64,000 nt of DNA from Niebla homalea. Its lineage: Eukaryota; Ascomycota; Lecanoromycetes; Lecanorales; Ramalinaceae. The position numbers were made by a program, and so were the translations under genes. The DNA is taken from contig JAHGAU010000036.1 in the NCBI GenBank assembly GCA_019925105.1, positions 434,001 to 498,000 on the forward strand, read 5' to 3'. The notes under the pieces were generated by a model, which saw only the letters and a program-made list of their open reading frames with translations, did not search any database and was not told the origin of the DNA. Of this stretch, positions 1-12,422 are shown piece after piece; position 1 is the first letter of the stretch; every line of letters starts with the position of its first letter.

Positions 1-2278
1 CCGCTTTTTCTGAAGTGGATGAGCTGCGGCCTTACGTAAAGCGTCCTCCTGCACGTCCGGATCGTGAAGCCATGCAGTGCCTGCAATGCTCATCTTGCGA
101 AAGCGCATCGAATTGTTGGTGAGCGTCCCGGTCTTATCAGAGAAGACGTAGCTATTCACTATTAGCAACATGGCCAGTCTTCCCATGTTCAGCGTCTTAC
201 TTGACTTGACCCAACTCTTCATTGATTGTGGATGTCCTTGCTTCCATGGGAGTGTTGGAAGCTTCGTCGTACATGTCGATGTCGTTCATGAACAGCATCT
301 GGAATAGCTTGACTATTTCCAAACTCACATAAAGCGAAAGGGGGATCATGGTGTTGAATAAAATGATGAAAGACGTCAAAATTGGGAAGAAGGCAACACC
401 AGCATTTGTCAGATACCAGGCTGGTTCTTCGGTGTTTTCGGACCAAATCTGGTATGCCACTGTGTTGAAGATAGCTAAAGCAATGACGAAGCAGACGATG
501 ATAATGACCACCTTATTGACAGCGAATTGTAGTGCCGGGGCTTTTATGCGAGGATTTTTAGTAGCGTTCATGCGGATCTTACACTCCTCTCCAGTGTAGA
601 GGACCATGGCGATTGCTTCCGAGGTATTGCGGAGGATGCTGCCTCTGTAAATAATTTCATTGTTCGTCAGCGGAAGAGCCTCTTCTCCTACGGTCACTTT
701 GCCCTCGAAATTGTACAGATCGAGGTTCGGATCTTCAGCAATAACCTCCGCCTTGCACCTGGCCATCCCCTCAGGTGACTGACAGGTCTTTCCCAGGAGT
801 GGAGAAGGCTGCTTCGTCTTGAGATTAGTCTCACCGTCCAACGCCATTGTTTCGACATAGGCAATATCTTCTGTCCCCTGCGCATGTAGGAGAACAAGAT
901 CTGCCGGAGCGGCTTCGTCACGACCCAAGTGGACGACGTCACCAACTTTGACGTCTTCCCATTTCGTCTTCGCCCATTGGCGCAGCCCATCGATGGTGAT
1001 TGGCGCGACGCTTTCGATCTCCCCAGTGGCAACCTCTACAGGCTTGTAGGCATGTAGAACGGAGGCCAACCTTCTGTTCTCGGCTTTGTCTAATCTGTAA
1101 CGTCTGAGATCGTCGTATCCTTCCTTGGCTATGGATATGGTTACGAAGAAGAGCAGCGGCACGATCGTTGTATATGTCCCAGTAGTGCTTAACCCCGGTA
1201 TCATTTGTAAGATGGAGACACAAAGGAAGTAGAAATTTGCAAGTTTGGAGAATTGGGCCCAGAGTTGCCGGGGCACAAAGTTATAAAGGGTGTACCGACT
1301 AGAGCGGATGCTATTGCCAAGGTATTCACGGCTCCTACGGTCGTCAATCAGAGGCTTTTTCCTGGTAAGATCTAACGAGACGTGGCGCCCATTCTTGGAT
1401 GGGGGCAAGTCTTGGATACGCAAAATGGTCTTGCGAAGTCTCTCCTTCAATTCTTTGCACTTTAAAAGCAACCTGCGATGCGCCGACTTATTTTGAATCC
1501 AGTTTTCGTAATTTGGAAGCGATAAGGCACCCGCAACTTCCTTGTCAGACAATTGAGATGGGCCCTGGCTTTCGAGCTGATCTACGACCGGTGAGATCGT
1601 AGCAGCGGGGACCTTTTTCGGTGCTGGGTAATCGTGCTGTGAGAGACGGATTGGCCGCGAATCTGAGGAAGAGCTTTCAATGGGATCCAGCTCGATGATT
1701 GTTGCATTTTCAGGTTGTTGTGCAGGAAATTTTCGAGCAAGCAAGGACCTTCGTAACGAGAACCCACGGTCTCGCGTACGAGGTGACAATGGTGTCTTGA
1801 CGGACGGTGTCCTTGGGGGGAGCTGCGCAGTCGAGTGTGGGGACAGCGGACTGTGCGGTGACTTTTGCATTGTTGACGATGTTGCTATTCCCTTGCTGAC
1901 GTATACAGCCTCGCTGCGCGTATCAAGAGATAGACTTGGGGCTGCTGAAGCCTTCCTTGCATGCCCTCTCAGCAGTCCAGATGAGTTGACGCGGACATTT
2001 CGGTTCTCGGGCGCGTTATGCCCTCCGTCCGAGGCTATATTGACCGAATGATTTGGACTTTCGCTCGCAGGTAACACTGAAGGTTGTCCCTCGTTTGGCG
2101 TCGAGCTGTAATCTGCCGTGGAGACCGACAGATGCGGTCCCTCATGTCCCGGGTCTTTGGTCTGTGCTGAGCCATCTGGTTGTGATAATTTTGACCCGGC
2201 GACTTGGTCCCCACTGTGCCCATTTTCACCATCTCTATGGACCTCGGTGCTGGTCTCAATGCCATTGTTTCCGGGCAT
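1..2278 (-). CDS. DNF3: P4-type phospholipid-translocating ATPase (flippase), DNF3-like, 3' part outside window
   Basis: Flips phospholipids to the cytosolic leaflet of Golgi, endosome or plasma membranes. The model is complement(join(<1..151, 201..2278)); the intron 152-200 has a GCTAAT branch, and splicing gives the join GQV-NYVFSDKTGTLTNN, so the phosphorylated Asp of DKTGT is present. The first ~280 residues are Ser/Pro-rich and look disordered. After them come the P4 N-terminal signature around YTLYNFVPRQLW, the first membrane pair, the actuator motif LDGETNLK, and a membrane segment with MIPLSLYVSLE, which carries the P4 form of the M4 motif. Only about 740 residues are inside the window; the nucleotide-binding domain and C-terminal membrane half lie to the left. 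The long N-terminus and single-motif matches favour Dnf3 over Dnf1/2 or Drs2, but the subfamily is an inference. The start at 2278 is the first ATG of the open frame. Confidence 0.88.
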
Positions 2279-3220
2279 GATGCCACATTTGGTGCCCGCC
2301 TACTTCTTGATGAGCACAAGGTCTATCCGTAGCCATGTGCAAGTCAATGCTGGCTTCGAGGGCTGTTGCGGCCGCCACGGGGAAGCGCAGACGATCAAGG
2401 AAAGTGCATATCTGCTCAAATCCGCATCTCTGGGATGGCTGTCAAAGAGGGGCTAGAGATCCAATCGAGTCCCACTGATGACGGTCTCAACGAGTGTGAT
2501 GGTGAGGGACACTATTGCAAGGGCTGAGAGGGAAAAGCAGCTTAATTGCAAGACATTTACGATACGAGGCCTGTCTGGTTCAAGCAACCCCCAAGCCTTT
2601 TCTTGGCGCAAGGCCCCAGAGGCCCCCATCGATTCTTTCCTAGCCCCTGGGGCTCAGACATCATCACCCCCGGGGGATTGGAATCGATCGGCTGAGGCCA
2701 CGTAACCTCCGCCTTGGCCCTCACGTTTCAAGACTATGACTGCATATTCCAGCTCGTGTTTAATCAAGCGGTGCACTTTGAATGGTTCATAGATCGCATT
2801 GGACACGTGCCTAGGACTCTATTAGGACCTAGCTAGAAGCCATGAAGAGGTTTTGCTGTTTATTTGTACATGAACGATAGGAACGAACGGTTGATGCTGC
2901 CTCTCAAGCCCCTGCCGTACCAGACGAGACAGTAGCTAGCAGCCTCAAAAGCAGGCCTCCTTGATCAATATCACACCCTCCCCAACGCCGGCGTAAGAGG
3001 CATCCAATCCGCCAAAGGGAGATTAGTGCGGGTGGATCCTAAATTATGGTATGTATGGCGTCAACTTTCTCTCATTTTCAATAGCTCTCTGGGTATGTGC
3101 TCTCCCGCTCCAAATATGACCCTCCATCGAACGCCGATCCTCTACCCCTTCGTCAAATACAATCTGGCGACCCTGTCATAGACTGTGGCATTAGATGATC
3201 GTTGAATTGTTTGCGGCATC
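2279..3220. other. Intergenic: flippase promoter and 3' flank of homeobox gene
   Basis: About 940 bp between the flippase start and the homeobox stop. Short open frames exist on both strands but none resembles a protein family or has splice signals that extend it. No repeat or RNA gene seen. Confidence 0.6.
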
Positions 3221-5152
3221 TCATGTAGTAGCCGTCCTCTCCGGGCTCAAGCTTGCATGATGCATGTTGTCAAAGTGGACCATGTTGTTCATGTCTAGCT
3301 CCTCACTGGACGATTCTTCCTGGAAGTGGAACTTCATCTCTGCGTCGTCCAGATGGTGGTTAGGTGAGTGCATCGGTAAGCTCTGATTCAAGCTCTGCTT
3401 AGCATACATGTCACTGAGCATTAGGCCCTCGTCACTCTGATCTTGAGGCATGGAGAGGAAGTCAGCAGATGGACTCCGATGCAGATCATGCATCGGTGGC
3501 GAGCCGCTAGCAATCACAGGATCGCCATGGCTGTATGCTGACAGTGGGGAGACCGAGGGGTTGATCCCGTGCGGTTGATGCTCCCCAAGAGGCGACAGGA
3601 ACGGCAGGGTGTAGGAATTGTAGCTAGATGCCGGATGGTTATCCATGTGCGAACTGGCCGAGAAAAACGATGGGCTAGCGTATTCTGACTGTGAATTTGT
3701 TGTTGCTGCTGACTGCGGATACTGACGATACTCCAATCCGTATCCAGAGGTAGTGTCGATTCGAAGGTTGGCACCAAGGGGACCGAGATGGTTGTTACTG
3801 TGCTGAGGTATCGGTGCGAAGATACTATCAGCATCTATCATGTTAACGGATGGCTTTTGCACATGCAGCGAAGGCATTGGTGGCATGGAGCTGAAGTCAA
3901 TTGCTACTGGCACCGAACGACTTCGTTGGCGCTTGTGTCCCCGAGGCGGTGGTGGCATACCAAATCCTTGCTCGTTGAACATGGCCAGATGCGGATGCGG
4001 CATGTTATTAGGTTGCGATGACGGGCGAGGAGGGTTGATTGGAGAGACAGGAGCAGAGGAAGGCATCATCTGGCGCTCGTAGGTGTTGTGTCGGTTTTGG
4101 AAGGATTCCAAAGAGACCAATTTTGCCAACTGCCCGCTGAGTACCTTGGGATGACCGCCCAGATGGTGCACCATCACCGAAGAGGCTTGCTGATCTTCGG
4201 TGAAATCACCGCACTGTGAAAAGCCTCCGGTACCTGCAGAGTCCATCCAGAAGTGGGGAGGTCGGTTCAGCTCGACGATGATACCAGTGTGCTTTTGAGG
4301 CATGAGGTTCGGATCATCAAAAGAGTCCTGGTTCTCCAAAGTAATGTTCTTGATGTGCGCAAAAGGATACTCAATCTTGTAACCTGCGCCCTCGTTGTTG
4401 ATGTAGTAGGTGAGCACGGCTTTGTCGGGAGCGTAGAAGACCACCAAGTCCATTGCGTTTTGCCCAACACGACGCCAGGAGCCAATGCTCAGCGACTTGC
4501 AGGTGAAATGATGAATGACTGTACGCGTATCAGCTTGGTGCAATGATTGATGCAATGATTGATGCAGAGGCAACTGCTAACCAATTTTGCCTGACTGAGC
4601 AGCGTCGCCGAAATACATGGGTCCTCCCCCGTAGGTACTCATCTGACTGGGAGACCGACCAAGGAATTCCCTTGCAAAGGGCTTGCCAGACTCCAAGGCT
4701 TGATGTGCCAGGTACTGCCGCATAGACTCGGGTATCTGATCACAGTCTTCACCCGTCTCGATACTCTTCTTTGCTAGAAGCTTTATCTTTGCCCGTCTAT
4801 TCACTTTGGATTAGCAAGGTCTCTAATGGCACGTATGGATATTGTACCTGTTCTGAAACCATATCTGGACCGATCTTTCCGTCATGTTGATATCCTGGGC
4901 GATTCGTTCGCGAACCGTCGCGGTAGGCGTAGGGTTCTTGTTGAACTCGACTTCCAACGTAACTAGTTGATCTTGCGTCGCCCTTTGGCGCTTTTGATTC
5001 TTCTGCTGCTGAGTGAGGGTACTCTTCCGTGGGGGCCGGCGGGAAGGGTTCCCATTAGATGCTCCGTTGACGCCGTCGCTGGACACGCCGTCATTGAACG
5101 ATATGTCCGGTGGCGTGCCAACAGGAGGTGTTGGAGTGGGTGAGGTTGACAT
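3221..5152 (-). CDS. htf1: Homeobox transcription factor, htf1/hoy1 type
   Basis: Nuclear DNA-binding regulator; in other filamentous ascomycetes this family controls conidiophore development and conidiation. Model complement(join(3221..4518, 4582..4796, 4848..5152)), 605 residues. Exon 1 carries the homeodomain start ([17 protein letters not shown]) and helix 3 ([10 protein letters not shown]); the 51-nt intron falls inside the RR of the recognition helix and exon 2 continues [11 protein letters not shown]. The second intron (4519-4581) contains two copies of a 12-bp unit (TGCAATGATTGA). Exon 3 has a conserved domain beginning [18 protein letters not shown], followed by a Pro/Ser/His-rich tail without clear fold. 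The homeodomain sequence and the second domain together match the Htf1/Hoy1 family from memory; the particular symbol is an inference. The upstream region is unusually long (about 1.9 kb), as is usual for developmental regulators. Confidence 0.85.
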
Positions 5153-7058
5153 GATGCGACGCTAAGGGCGCAAATCACGAGGTATGCTCTGCTCTTCGCT
5201 TCTGTATAAATGGCAGATCTGACCGGATCCGGCGAGCACAATGATGGAGGGTGCTGATCTGAAGGTGGGATGAACGAGGACCAGTCCTCGAGAGTCGCGC
5301 TGGAGAGCACTTTCAATTGGAAGTTGAGTAAGAGCCAGCAAGCTTCAAGTCGCGAATGTGCGATGTTGAGATACAAAGGTGGTATGTGAGTTGCGCTAAG
5401 TGCTGAGAGGGGAGAGGGGACAAGGCGTCGGAAAATGGGCGGAAGAACAATGAAAAAAAAGTTGGCAACCAGAAGGAGTGATGGTGTAAGGAGCCGAAAA
5501 GAATGGCGACGTCCTTGAGCCAGATGATCCAAAGGGAGCAATAGAAATGAATGAATGTCCAGTTCGATGACTGACGATGGTGGTGCAACAAAGAAAAGGA
5601 AGGACTCTGGAGAAGAGAAAGATGGTTGGTTGTTGACGGAGTCAGAAGCGCAAGAAGTCGTTACCGTGTTGTAAGGCGGCGAAAACCCCTGAGAGAGTTG
5701 AGAGGGATCGCCTCTATTGGGTTTAGTTGGGGCCGAACCGTTACGGCGACTTGGGTGCATTATTACCACCATCACAGTCCCCACCACCAGTCCCCCCACC
5801 AGTCCACATCACCACCGCAATCCGTCACACAAGGTTTTTTGCCCCAACCCTCATCACTACAAGTCGACTCATCATTGCCAAGTATCTATGAATGTGTTGA
5901 CTGATGCTCATCATCCAGGTGAGCAGGCTCATCCGTTCTACCCTCACGGTCACATGTTCTGATTATTTACAGAGAAAAGCCCCCGGCAATACCATCTTAG
6001 CCGCCCCAAACTACCTTACCAAGCTTACTAAAGGGTATGTCGCAATTGTTATAGCTTGCAGTCCAGACCCAACTCCTGCAACTTTACAAGAGGAGATAAT
6101 AGCCAGCTAGTATCATTCTCGTCCGTCAAGCTTTACAGGTTGCATGTTGCATGTTGATTAAGTCTTACAATAATTGAGGGCACAAGGGGGTTGAGAGTGT
6201 GAGACAACTCACCCGGCTTCTTGGCAGAAGGCACAGCGCCCGTCCTCGGCCGCCAACAATGCTGCTAAAAAGCAAAGCGCGATAGCCTTCACAAGTGGTG
6301 GGATATTGTTCAAAGCCATTCTCTATGTTCATGTACTGCTGCCTTTGCAGTGCAATATGTCAATACAGCCATCTGTAATAGATGGACAACGACTCGTGTA
6401 CGCGGTGGATGAACGGCAGAATAATGCCTCTTACCTTCTTGAGTCTTGACAAGTTGATGATCCATCACTTGCAGATTCCCCACCTTTCTGTACCTGCAGG
6501 CTGCAGCTACATTATTATCTTTGCTAGGAACAGGCTTAGGCTGTGCGGGGCGCTTCTGGAGCTTAGCGTCATCAATGCTGAGCCAGCAAATCGGTTTGAA
6601 GGGATGAGGGAAAATGTGGAATCTCTGCCCCTGCAAGACTGTAAGCGCCTGCCGTCGTCGAAAATTTTCATCTTCACGTGGGTGGCCTGCAGAAGTGCCA
6701 CAGACTGGCCATAATTGATCAGCTTCATCATGGTGCATGCAGAATAATAGTCCACCTCTGGACATCTCTCATCGCTACAAATACTACCTAGTAATCAGAA
6801 GCGTGCCGACGAGGTTTCCTGCTAATTCCCGAAGATCCCGATACTGAAATCTTGCCTTGGACACTGGCGCCAATCCATCAGAGACAACAGGGTAAGGTTA
6901 TATCGGCTTGCAATTAGGCGCAAACTGTCAGAGTTTGTCTCCATTACTTTTCCCTATCTACGTGGTCTCACCCCCAAGCTCGCAACCTCACTACCTCAGC
7001 AAACATGGAAGCCTTGTGGAGCGCAAGGCATCATGCTGAATTTGTCTGTTGTGTGTTC
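5153..7058. promoter_or_regulatory. Long upstream region of the homeobox gene
   Basis: About 1.9 kb without a recognisable gene. It holds several ATG-initiated short frames on the minus strand (for example 5313-5591) that would lie in a long 5' leader, and a CA/CCACC-rich stretch near 5760-5825. A 151-codon minus-strand frame at 6310-6765 has no recognisable domain and I do not call it a gene. Confidence 0.45.
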
Positions 7059-7831
7059 TTATGGATCTGGATTTGGCGCTTTGAACCCACGACTTATCAA
7101 GAAAGGCACTAAGCCCTTTTCTAAACGCGACGCCTGCAAGGCCTTCAGTCGGATCGACCTGCAAAGTGTTTCGAGTTGTTTCGGGATCCACATACCAAGC
7201 CTTTATCGTCAAAAACACCATCCTTCACCCAGACACTGAAGGCGCCCACCAGATTAGCCATCATGACGTCGGTGAAGAGTCTATCTCCCACGACAGCTAT
7301 CTCGCTTGGCTTTGAGATGCCAATGTCTGGGGAACTTCGGAAATACTCAAAGACTTCGGGGCCACAGCCAGGTTTCTTGGTGCTGTGTCTGAAGACTTTT
7401 AGGCCAGTTGTCTCTTCCACAATGTCGGCTTCAGCGACATTGCGGTCCGTGCCAGATGAGTTGCTGACAATCAAGAGACGCGGTCCTGGATATGCCTCCC
7501 GTAGCAGCCTGAAGTGATCCTAGTTTACTGTAAGAACTGACGGAATATAGAATGCTCGAAAGGATTGAGCAATGTCGATACGTTGGGTCATGGTCGGACA
7601 ACGCCTGTGTAATAGGATTTGTGATCCTACCTTGTACGGTTTGTAAACATAGATACCTCGATTGACAGCAAAGCAATTATCCTTATCAAGGACTACAGCT
7701 TTGATCACCGGCCATGTCTTAGCAGCAAGCGGGATGGGTAAATGATCAAATGTAGGAATCGTCAAATGAGGAAGACATAAGTGGGGCTTTCGTAAGACTT
7801 TGAACGCATTGAGAATTCCTGAGAGGTTCAT
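7059..7831 (-). CDS. GEP4: Mitochondrial phosphatidylglycerophosphatase GEP4 (HAD superfamily)
   Basis: Dephosphorylates phosphatidylglycerol phosphate in the mitochondrial matrix on the way to cardiolipin. Model complement(join(7059..7133, 7196..7519, 7631..7831)), 199 residues, normal for the family. The start is the Met of MNLSGILNAFKVLRKP, eleven codons inside the longest frame, because the family starts there. HAD motif I is VVLDKDN (Asp49, Asp51), motif II lies in LLIVSNSSG, and motif III/IV in AVVGDRLFTD. Splicing gives KPYK-DHFRLLREAYPG at the first junction. At the second, the acceptor at 7134 restores the conserved C-terminus FLISRGFKAPNPDP; an earlier CAG at about 7158 would put the reading in the wrong frame. 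Divergent from SmD3 across 189 bp. Confidence 0.88.
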
Positions 7832-8020
7832 CGAAGAATCAAGATCATTGCACGCGAAATCCAAGGCAAATGTTAAACATTTAATATCTGACTGAACCTT
7901 GGCATTTGACTAGCGTTCATCAGCCCTATCGATCTCATTATTTATTACCTACTCTACGGATCCGTTTGCATGCTCCAAATATAGTAGACTTGACGTTCAT
8001 CCAACTCGTGTCCGATCAAA

Positions 8021-8529
8021 ATGACGAGCACGATCGGCATACCGATCAAATTGCTCAACGAAGCCCAGGTAACAGGACCACGTTCCCAGAGCGAACAGCA
8101 AGCCACTCACACATTTCCTTCTAGAACCATGTAGTAACCCTTGAAATCACTTCCGGCCAGGTCTACCGCGGTAAGCTCATAGAAGGTTCGTCCATGTCCT
8201 ATAATCTTCCTCTGCCAGATAGTCCCCCACCTATTTCCCTTCTAGGTCATCTCCACTCTGGAGCAAGCTAATTCGTACCGTTCATCCCCATAGCCGAAGA
8301 CAATATGAACGTCCAACTCAAAGACATCACCGTCACCGCGCGCGACGGACGGGTCAGCCATCTCGATCAAGTCTACATCCGGGGAAGTCATGTCAGATTC
8401 TTCATTGTCCCGGACATGCTACGGAATGCGCCAATGTTCAGGTCGAGGGGCACGAGGGGCAGAGGTGTGGGTTTGGCGAGAGGAAGGGCGACGGTGAATA
8501 GGGCGAGGGGGCAAAGGGGCGGGCGGTGA
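8021..8529 (+). CDS. SMD3: Small nuclear ribonucleoprotein SmD3
   Basis: Core Sm-ring protein of U1, U2, U4 and U5 snRNPs in the nuclear spliceosome. Model join(8021..8068, 8125..8185, 8294..8529), 114 residues. Exon 1 encodes the N-terminus [16 protein letters not shown], exon 2 the Sm1 part [17 protein letters not shown], exon 3 the rest of Sm1 ([11 protein letters not shown]) and Sm2 ([17 protein letters not shown]). The tail is Arg/Gly-rich with GRG repeats, the usual target of symmetric arginine methylation. The third-exon acceptor (8293) follows a GCTAAT branch site. Two introns in such a short gene explain why only the last exon shows as an open frame. Divergent with GEP4 and convergent with the Irc6-like gene. 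Confidence 0.93.
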
Positions 8530-8773
8530 GGATTTGGTCAGGAGAGGCGCCAGTAAAGAAGATACCATGGACCATCGGAGATCGAGAGAGAAACTGAAAG
8601 AGCTGGGGGTGTTGAGGATGAAGGCATCTGGACAGCAGAGAATCCGTGCAGGCCAGCAGAGACGACCGTCCTGACAAACAAGAAAAGGCGGAGTCGATCC
8701 ACCATGGAGAGTTGGAAAGTATGATTGCGCCCACATCTATCGTCGATAGGCATGGTCCTCTCATGGGCTACCT

Positions 8774-9882
8774 TCAAATGTTCTTCATCACCTCCCTCAC
8801 AGCCTTCGCAGCGAACCTTTTCCTCTCGGCCTCCGGCATATCAGCACCCATCTCCTTGACCGCCTGCATCTTCAGCATCAGGCTCTCAAGCGCTATCACG
8901 TCCTCGTCTCCACCTGTATCTGCTTCGTTTCCTCCACCATGATTCCCGTCCAGCAGCCCTTCCCGCAGCTCAGTGCCCTCTTGCACATCGCCTTCGACAA
9001 GTCCCAGCTCTCCCTCCAAGCCCGCTTCCTCACCAGGCATTCCCTTCTCCACATCACCATCATCACCTTCAAACTCATCCGGCCCGCCGCCGGCACCGCT
9101 CTCCCACTCGTTAGCTTCCAACGCCTCCACCAACCGATCCATCCCGATCCTCTCGCCGTATTCATTCCTCTGCCCTTCTTTTTCCTTCCCCCTCCCCTTA
9201 TCCCCACCCCCATCAATCGAGGAAGACAATGGTATCCCTCCATCGATATACTCCCACCCCCCACAGTCCCTCCCCAGATCCTCCCACTCCTCCGTCGTGA
9301 TCTCCAGCGCAGGTGTCGTAGACGTAGGCATGGCGAGAGCGATCAGTAACGGCTCCGGAGCTGTGTACGAGGCCCGGTTGTGGTGGGAAATCACACCCCG
9401 CACTGCCTGCAAGCTCGCCTTGACATCCGACTGGGGGAAGGCGCACACATCATCATCAGTCACCAGACTTCCAACCCACCAAAGTATATGGATGGTGGGG
9501 GGGCCGGGGGGGCTGGGGGCTTACAAGCTCATCCTTTGTTGCTGGAGTAGGGAAGCAGAGGATCCACGCCCCGATCGCCTCGATCACTTCGCCCGCTTCG
9601 GGTTTGGACCATTCGGATGACCAGGCGGGAAGGGAGGGGGACAGGGTGTCGCGCCATAGGGGGATGGAGGCGGAGTAGTAGGGGGTGCGGATTTCGTGGG
9701 TGTCGGTGTCTGGTGAAGATGAGATGTTGGATCAGTTGGAGAAGTGTGGAGACCAAGGATTGGGGTGTGGGGGGTTTTAGAAAAAGAGAATGCGCACCTT
9801 GAAATAGGCTGGGGCTCGGAAGGGGGTTGTTGGGGGTGGAGAGGAGGATGATGCGGAGCGGGGAGGGGATGTTTGGGGGCAT
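8774..9882 (-). CDS. IRC6: Irc6/p34-like adaptin-binding protein
   Basis: Members of this family have a small-GTPase-like fold and bind clathrin adaptor complexes; the yeast member is Irc6. Model complement(join(8774..9430, 9525..9709, 9798..9882)), 308 residues. Exon 1 begins MPPNIPSPLRIILLSTPNNP, exon 2 carries TPYYSASIPLWRDTL and EVIEAIGAWILCFPTP, and exon 3 begins SDVKASLQAVRGVISHHN followed by PEPLLIALAMPTS. The second half is acidic and Gly-rich and ends in a conserved helical stretch (ESLMLKMQAVKEMGADMPEAE). The second intron (9431-9524) is extremely C-rich in the transcript. Family assignment is from memory of fungal homologues and is less secure than the gene model. Convergent with SmD3. 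Confidence 0.75.
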
Positions 9883-10161
9883 TGCGAGGGCGAGATGGTG
9901 AAAGTGAATTTGATCAAGAAGTTGCAGACAAAAGGTAGACGATCAATGTCAGGGTTGGCTACTCGTATTTATCATTGTATGCTATTCATTACACTTTCAT
10001 CATATAGGGAAACTGTTTCGTTGCATACGAAAAGATTTGAATCTCCTTTCTGCTGATATCAACGTGACCGTAAGCCTCAATTTCCCCGTTGCGCCTGACT
10101 ACATGCTTTATTTCCCTATCACCGCCTGACTGAAAACTTCTTTCCCTTCTGTCATATCATA

Positions 10162-11929
10162 CTATGCTACTGCTGGAGCGTTTTCCTTTGTCGTTCCTGC
10201 TCCTGAGGCTCTACCTGCACTCCCGTCAAGGACGAACGGCCCAGCTGTGTTGGTGGGTGTCATGGGCCCCTCAGTCACAAGCATCTCCATGGTCGGCGTG
10301 CGAGATTGTGCCCGATCATGGCTCGCGTCTTCCATCAACGGCTCGGTAGGCGTAATTGGTCTCAGGTATTCTACTGGCTCAGGGGGAGTCGCCACACAGG
10401 CCGCTTCAATTGCAGATGTGGCGCGGCGATCGAACATACTCGACGGTTGCTGAAGTCCAACGGGTCGCCTCGATATTGTTGTGGTATTCAGCGGAAGGAT
10501 TTCCTGTTCTTTGTCACAGAAGAGTCTAGACATAGGACTTGAGATGTTCGAATTGTCTCCGTTGACTCGTGGACTGGGAAGGCGTGGATCGGGGACGTCA
10601 TACACAGGGCCGCCGATGTTCTCCAATTGCGAAACGACCTCGCTAGGATCCTCACTGGCAATATCCGGCATATCTTCCACGTCCTCCCAGCGATCCAAAG
10701 GGTCATCTACCTCGGCGTTGAGATCGGTCACGGCTCGACAGTTGGGACAGAGGAATTGCGGATAGGATTTGTGGTCGTTGAGAATAGGTCTTATGCATTT
10801 GTAATGCCATACGTGTGAGCAAGGTGCGACGAAGAGGGATTGACAAGGCTGTAGAGGTCAATGGATGTTTGCCAAGATCTAATCAGCGGGCTTGGCTTAC
10901 AGCTATCGACATGAGGCAGATGGAGCATTCTTGCGATGCGTGTAGTGAAGCAGTGTCTGAATCTTTTTTGGGTGCAGTCCTGCCTAGATCGCGTAATTTT
11001 CTGTGGGTTGAGACACTGAGAAAGGTTCAGCAGCTGGTGGTAGATGGCATACAAGAGCCAGAAGATACGTACTTGTAATGATTCAAAGTCTTCTGCCAGC
11101 CTCGATTACACTCCACTCGTATCTTGACACACCTGAATATCATTTCCTCCCCTCCTCTGAAGTCGATACCCAGCTGGACCACATCGCCGTCGTTGACTGG
11201 AAAGGGTCGTGATTCGAGACTGGGTTGGCTGAGCCTGATATGATTCAAGAAGGTGCCCGAAGAGCTTTTGACATCCTTGATATACCATTGTCCTTGGGAG
11301 CACCAGAACTCGCAATGCCGCCGACTGACAACCTTGGACTTGAAACCAACAGGAGCAGAGGAAGGGGTGTTGGGCGCAGGACTTGGATTGACGTCCCGTT
11401 CGGAATATCTTCCCACCCGGATGATGGAGTCATGGCGGGGTAGGGTTCGAGTTGTGGGGGGAAATGCAAGTGAGGGTCGGTTGTGAGAACGAGGGTCTTG
11501 GTGTGGGATCAATCGAATAGTGGGCATGTCATCTTTGGTATGATTCTGTGGTGGGGACGGTCCAGTCTCATATGCGAATCCCGCGTTGGAGCCAGAGCCG
11601 GAGATTTGTCGTCGGTCTCGTGCAGCTTCGCCCGCTGACTGACTCCCAGATCGTCGGCGTGCCATGATGTTCGCCTCCTGCAGGGTTACGTCCGGTGTAT
11701 GGGCGAGCAGAAGAGCGTTCTCGATCCAAGCTTCGTATGCAGAAGGCGTTCGTTCTTTTGTTGGTGGTGAAGGATGCGATAGCTTGCGAAAATGGCAGAA
11801 AGTTCGGCGTCTGGAGCGTGGGGTTGCAGAAGTGTTTGAAGATGATGCGGTAGGGTCCTCGGCTGGGGATGACGAGGACGAGGGTACCAGTAGATGCATC
11901 AATGCCGGAACAGCAAAACACTTTTCCAC
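10162..11929 (-). CDS. dma1: Dma1-type FHA-RING E3 ubiquitin ligase
   Basis: FHA-RING ligases of the Dma/Chf family act in the mitotic checkpoint and septation in yeasts. Model complement(join(10162..10848, 10901..11000, 11073..11929)), 547 residues. Residues ~165-285 form the FHA domain: IIRVGRYSERD, SRRHCEF, then KDVKSSSGTFLN. The RING finger is split by intron 2: exon 2 ends ECSICLMSIA and exon 3 continues PCSHVWHYKCIRPIL and FLCPNCRAV, giving a C3HC4 pattern. The N-terminal ~100 residues and the C-terminal ~170 residues are low complexity. Acceptor 11001 was chosen over nearer AGs because it keeps the frame into the RING. Upstream region is shared with the divergent JmjC gene. Confidence 0.9.
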
Positions 11930-12422
11930 TTTTCTCCTCTAGGCTCTAGCGCCTACGGTTTCACAATGTGTTCTGAAGTGTCACACATGTACCTCGTGTG
12001 TGAAACCTGAATACGGGGATGAAACTTGCAGACGTCGTCACTCGTCACTCATCACTCGTATATCTGGGCGGGATTCTCCACCAAATCTGCAGGCGGTCAC
12101 GGAGTCTTATGTCTCTACTCTCTCTAGTCTTCTTGACCCAGGGTCCATTGACGAATAGTTCTAGCGCTAGGAGATATTGGTCCTAGCCAGAGTCCACAAT
12201 TACACCTAGATTCGTATTAGCGGACGGTGACGGGCGCCGTATCTGAAGTATCATTTGATGGAAAGTAAGTTACCCATTGGAACGACGACAAAGCGCTCGT
12301 CAAGCATGCAATTATAAGTACGTACAATGATCCAGCTGAGGGCTGGGTTATTCCTTGGTAGCCAGGAGAGAGATTGACAACATGTGAGATTAGATTGTCT
12401 TCCAAGCTATACACAGTTGATC
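11930..12422. promoter_or_regulatory. Divergent promoter region, dma1 / JmjC gene
   Basis: 493 bp between two divergent start codons. Contains short repeats of GTCACTC/TCATCACTCGT near 12035-12060. Nothing else recognised. Confidence 0.55.

Noticed and set aside
4963..5799. 278-codon minus-strand frame overlapping the first homeobox exon
   Set aside because: It is out of frame with the homeodomain, is low complexity, and lies over the promoter and leader of a clear gene.
6310..6765. 151-codon minus-strand open frame
   Set aside because: No domain, signal peptide, splice extension or family resemblance; could be chance in a 1.9-kb intergenic region.
7134..7160. Upstream acceptor for the last GEP4 exon
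   Set aside because: It would shift the frame and lose the conserved SRGFKAPNP end, while the acceptor at 7134 restores it.
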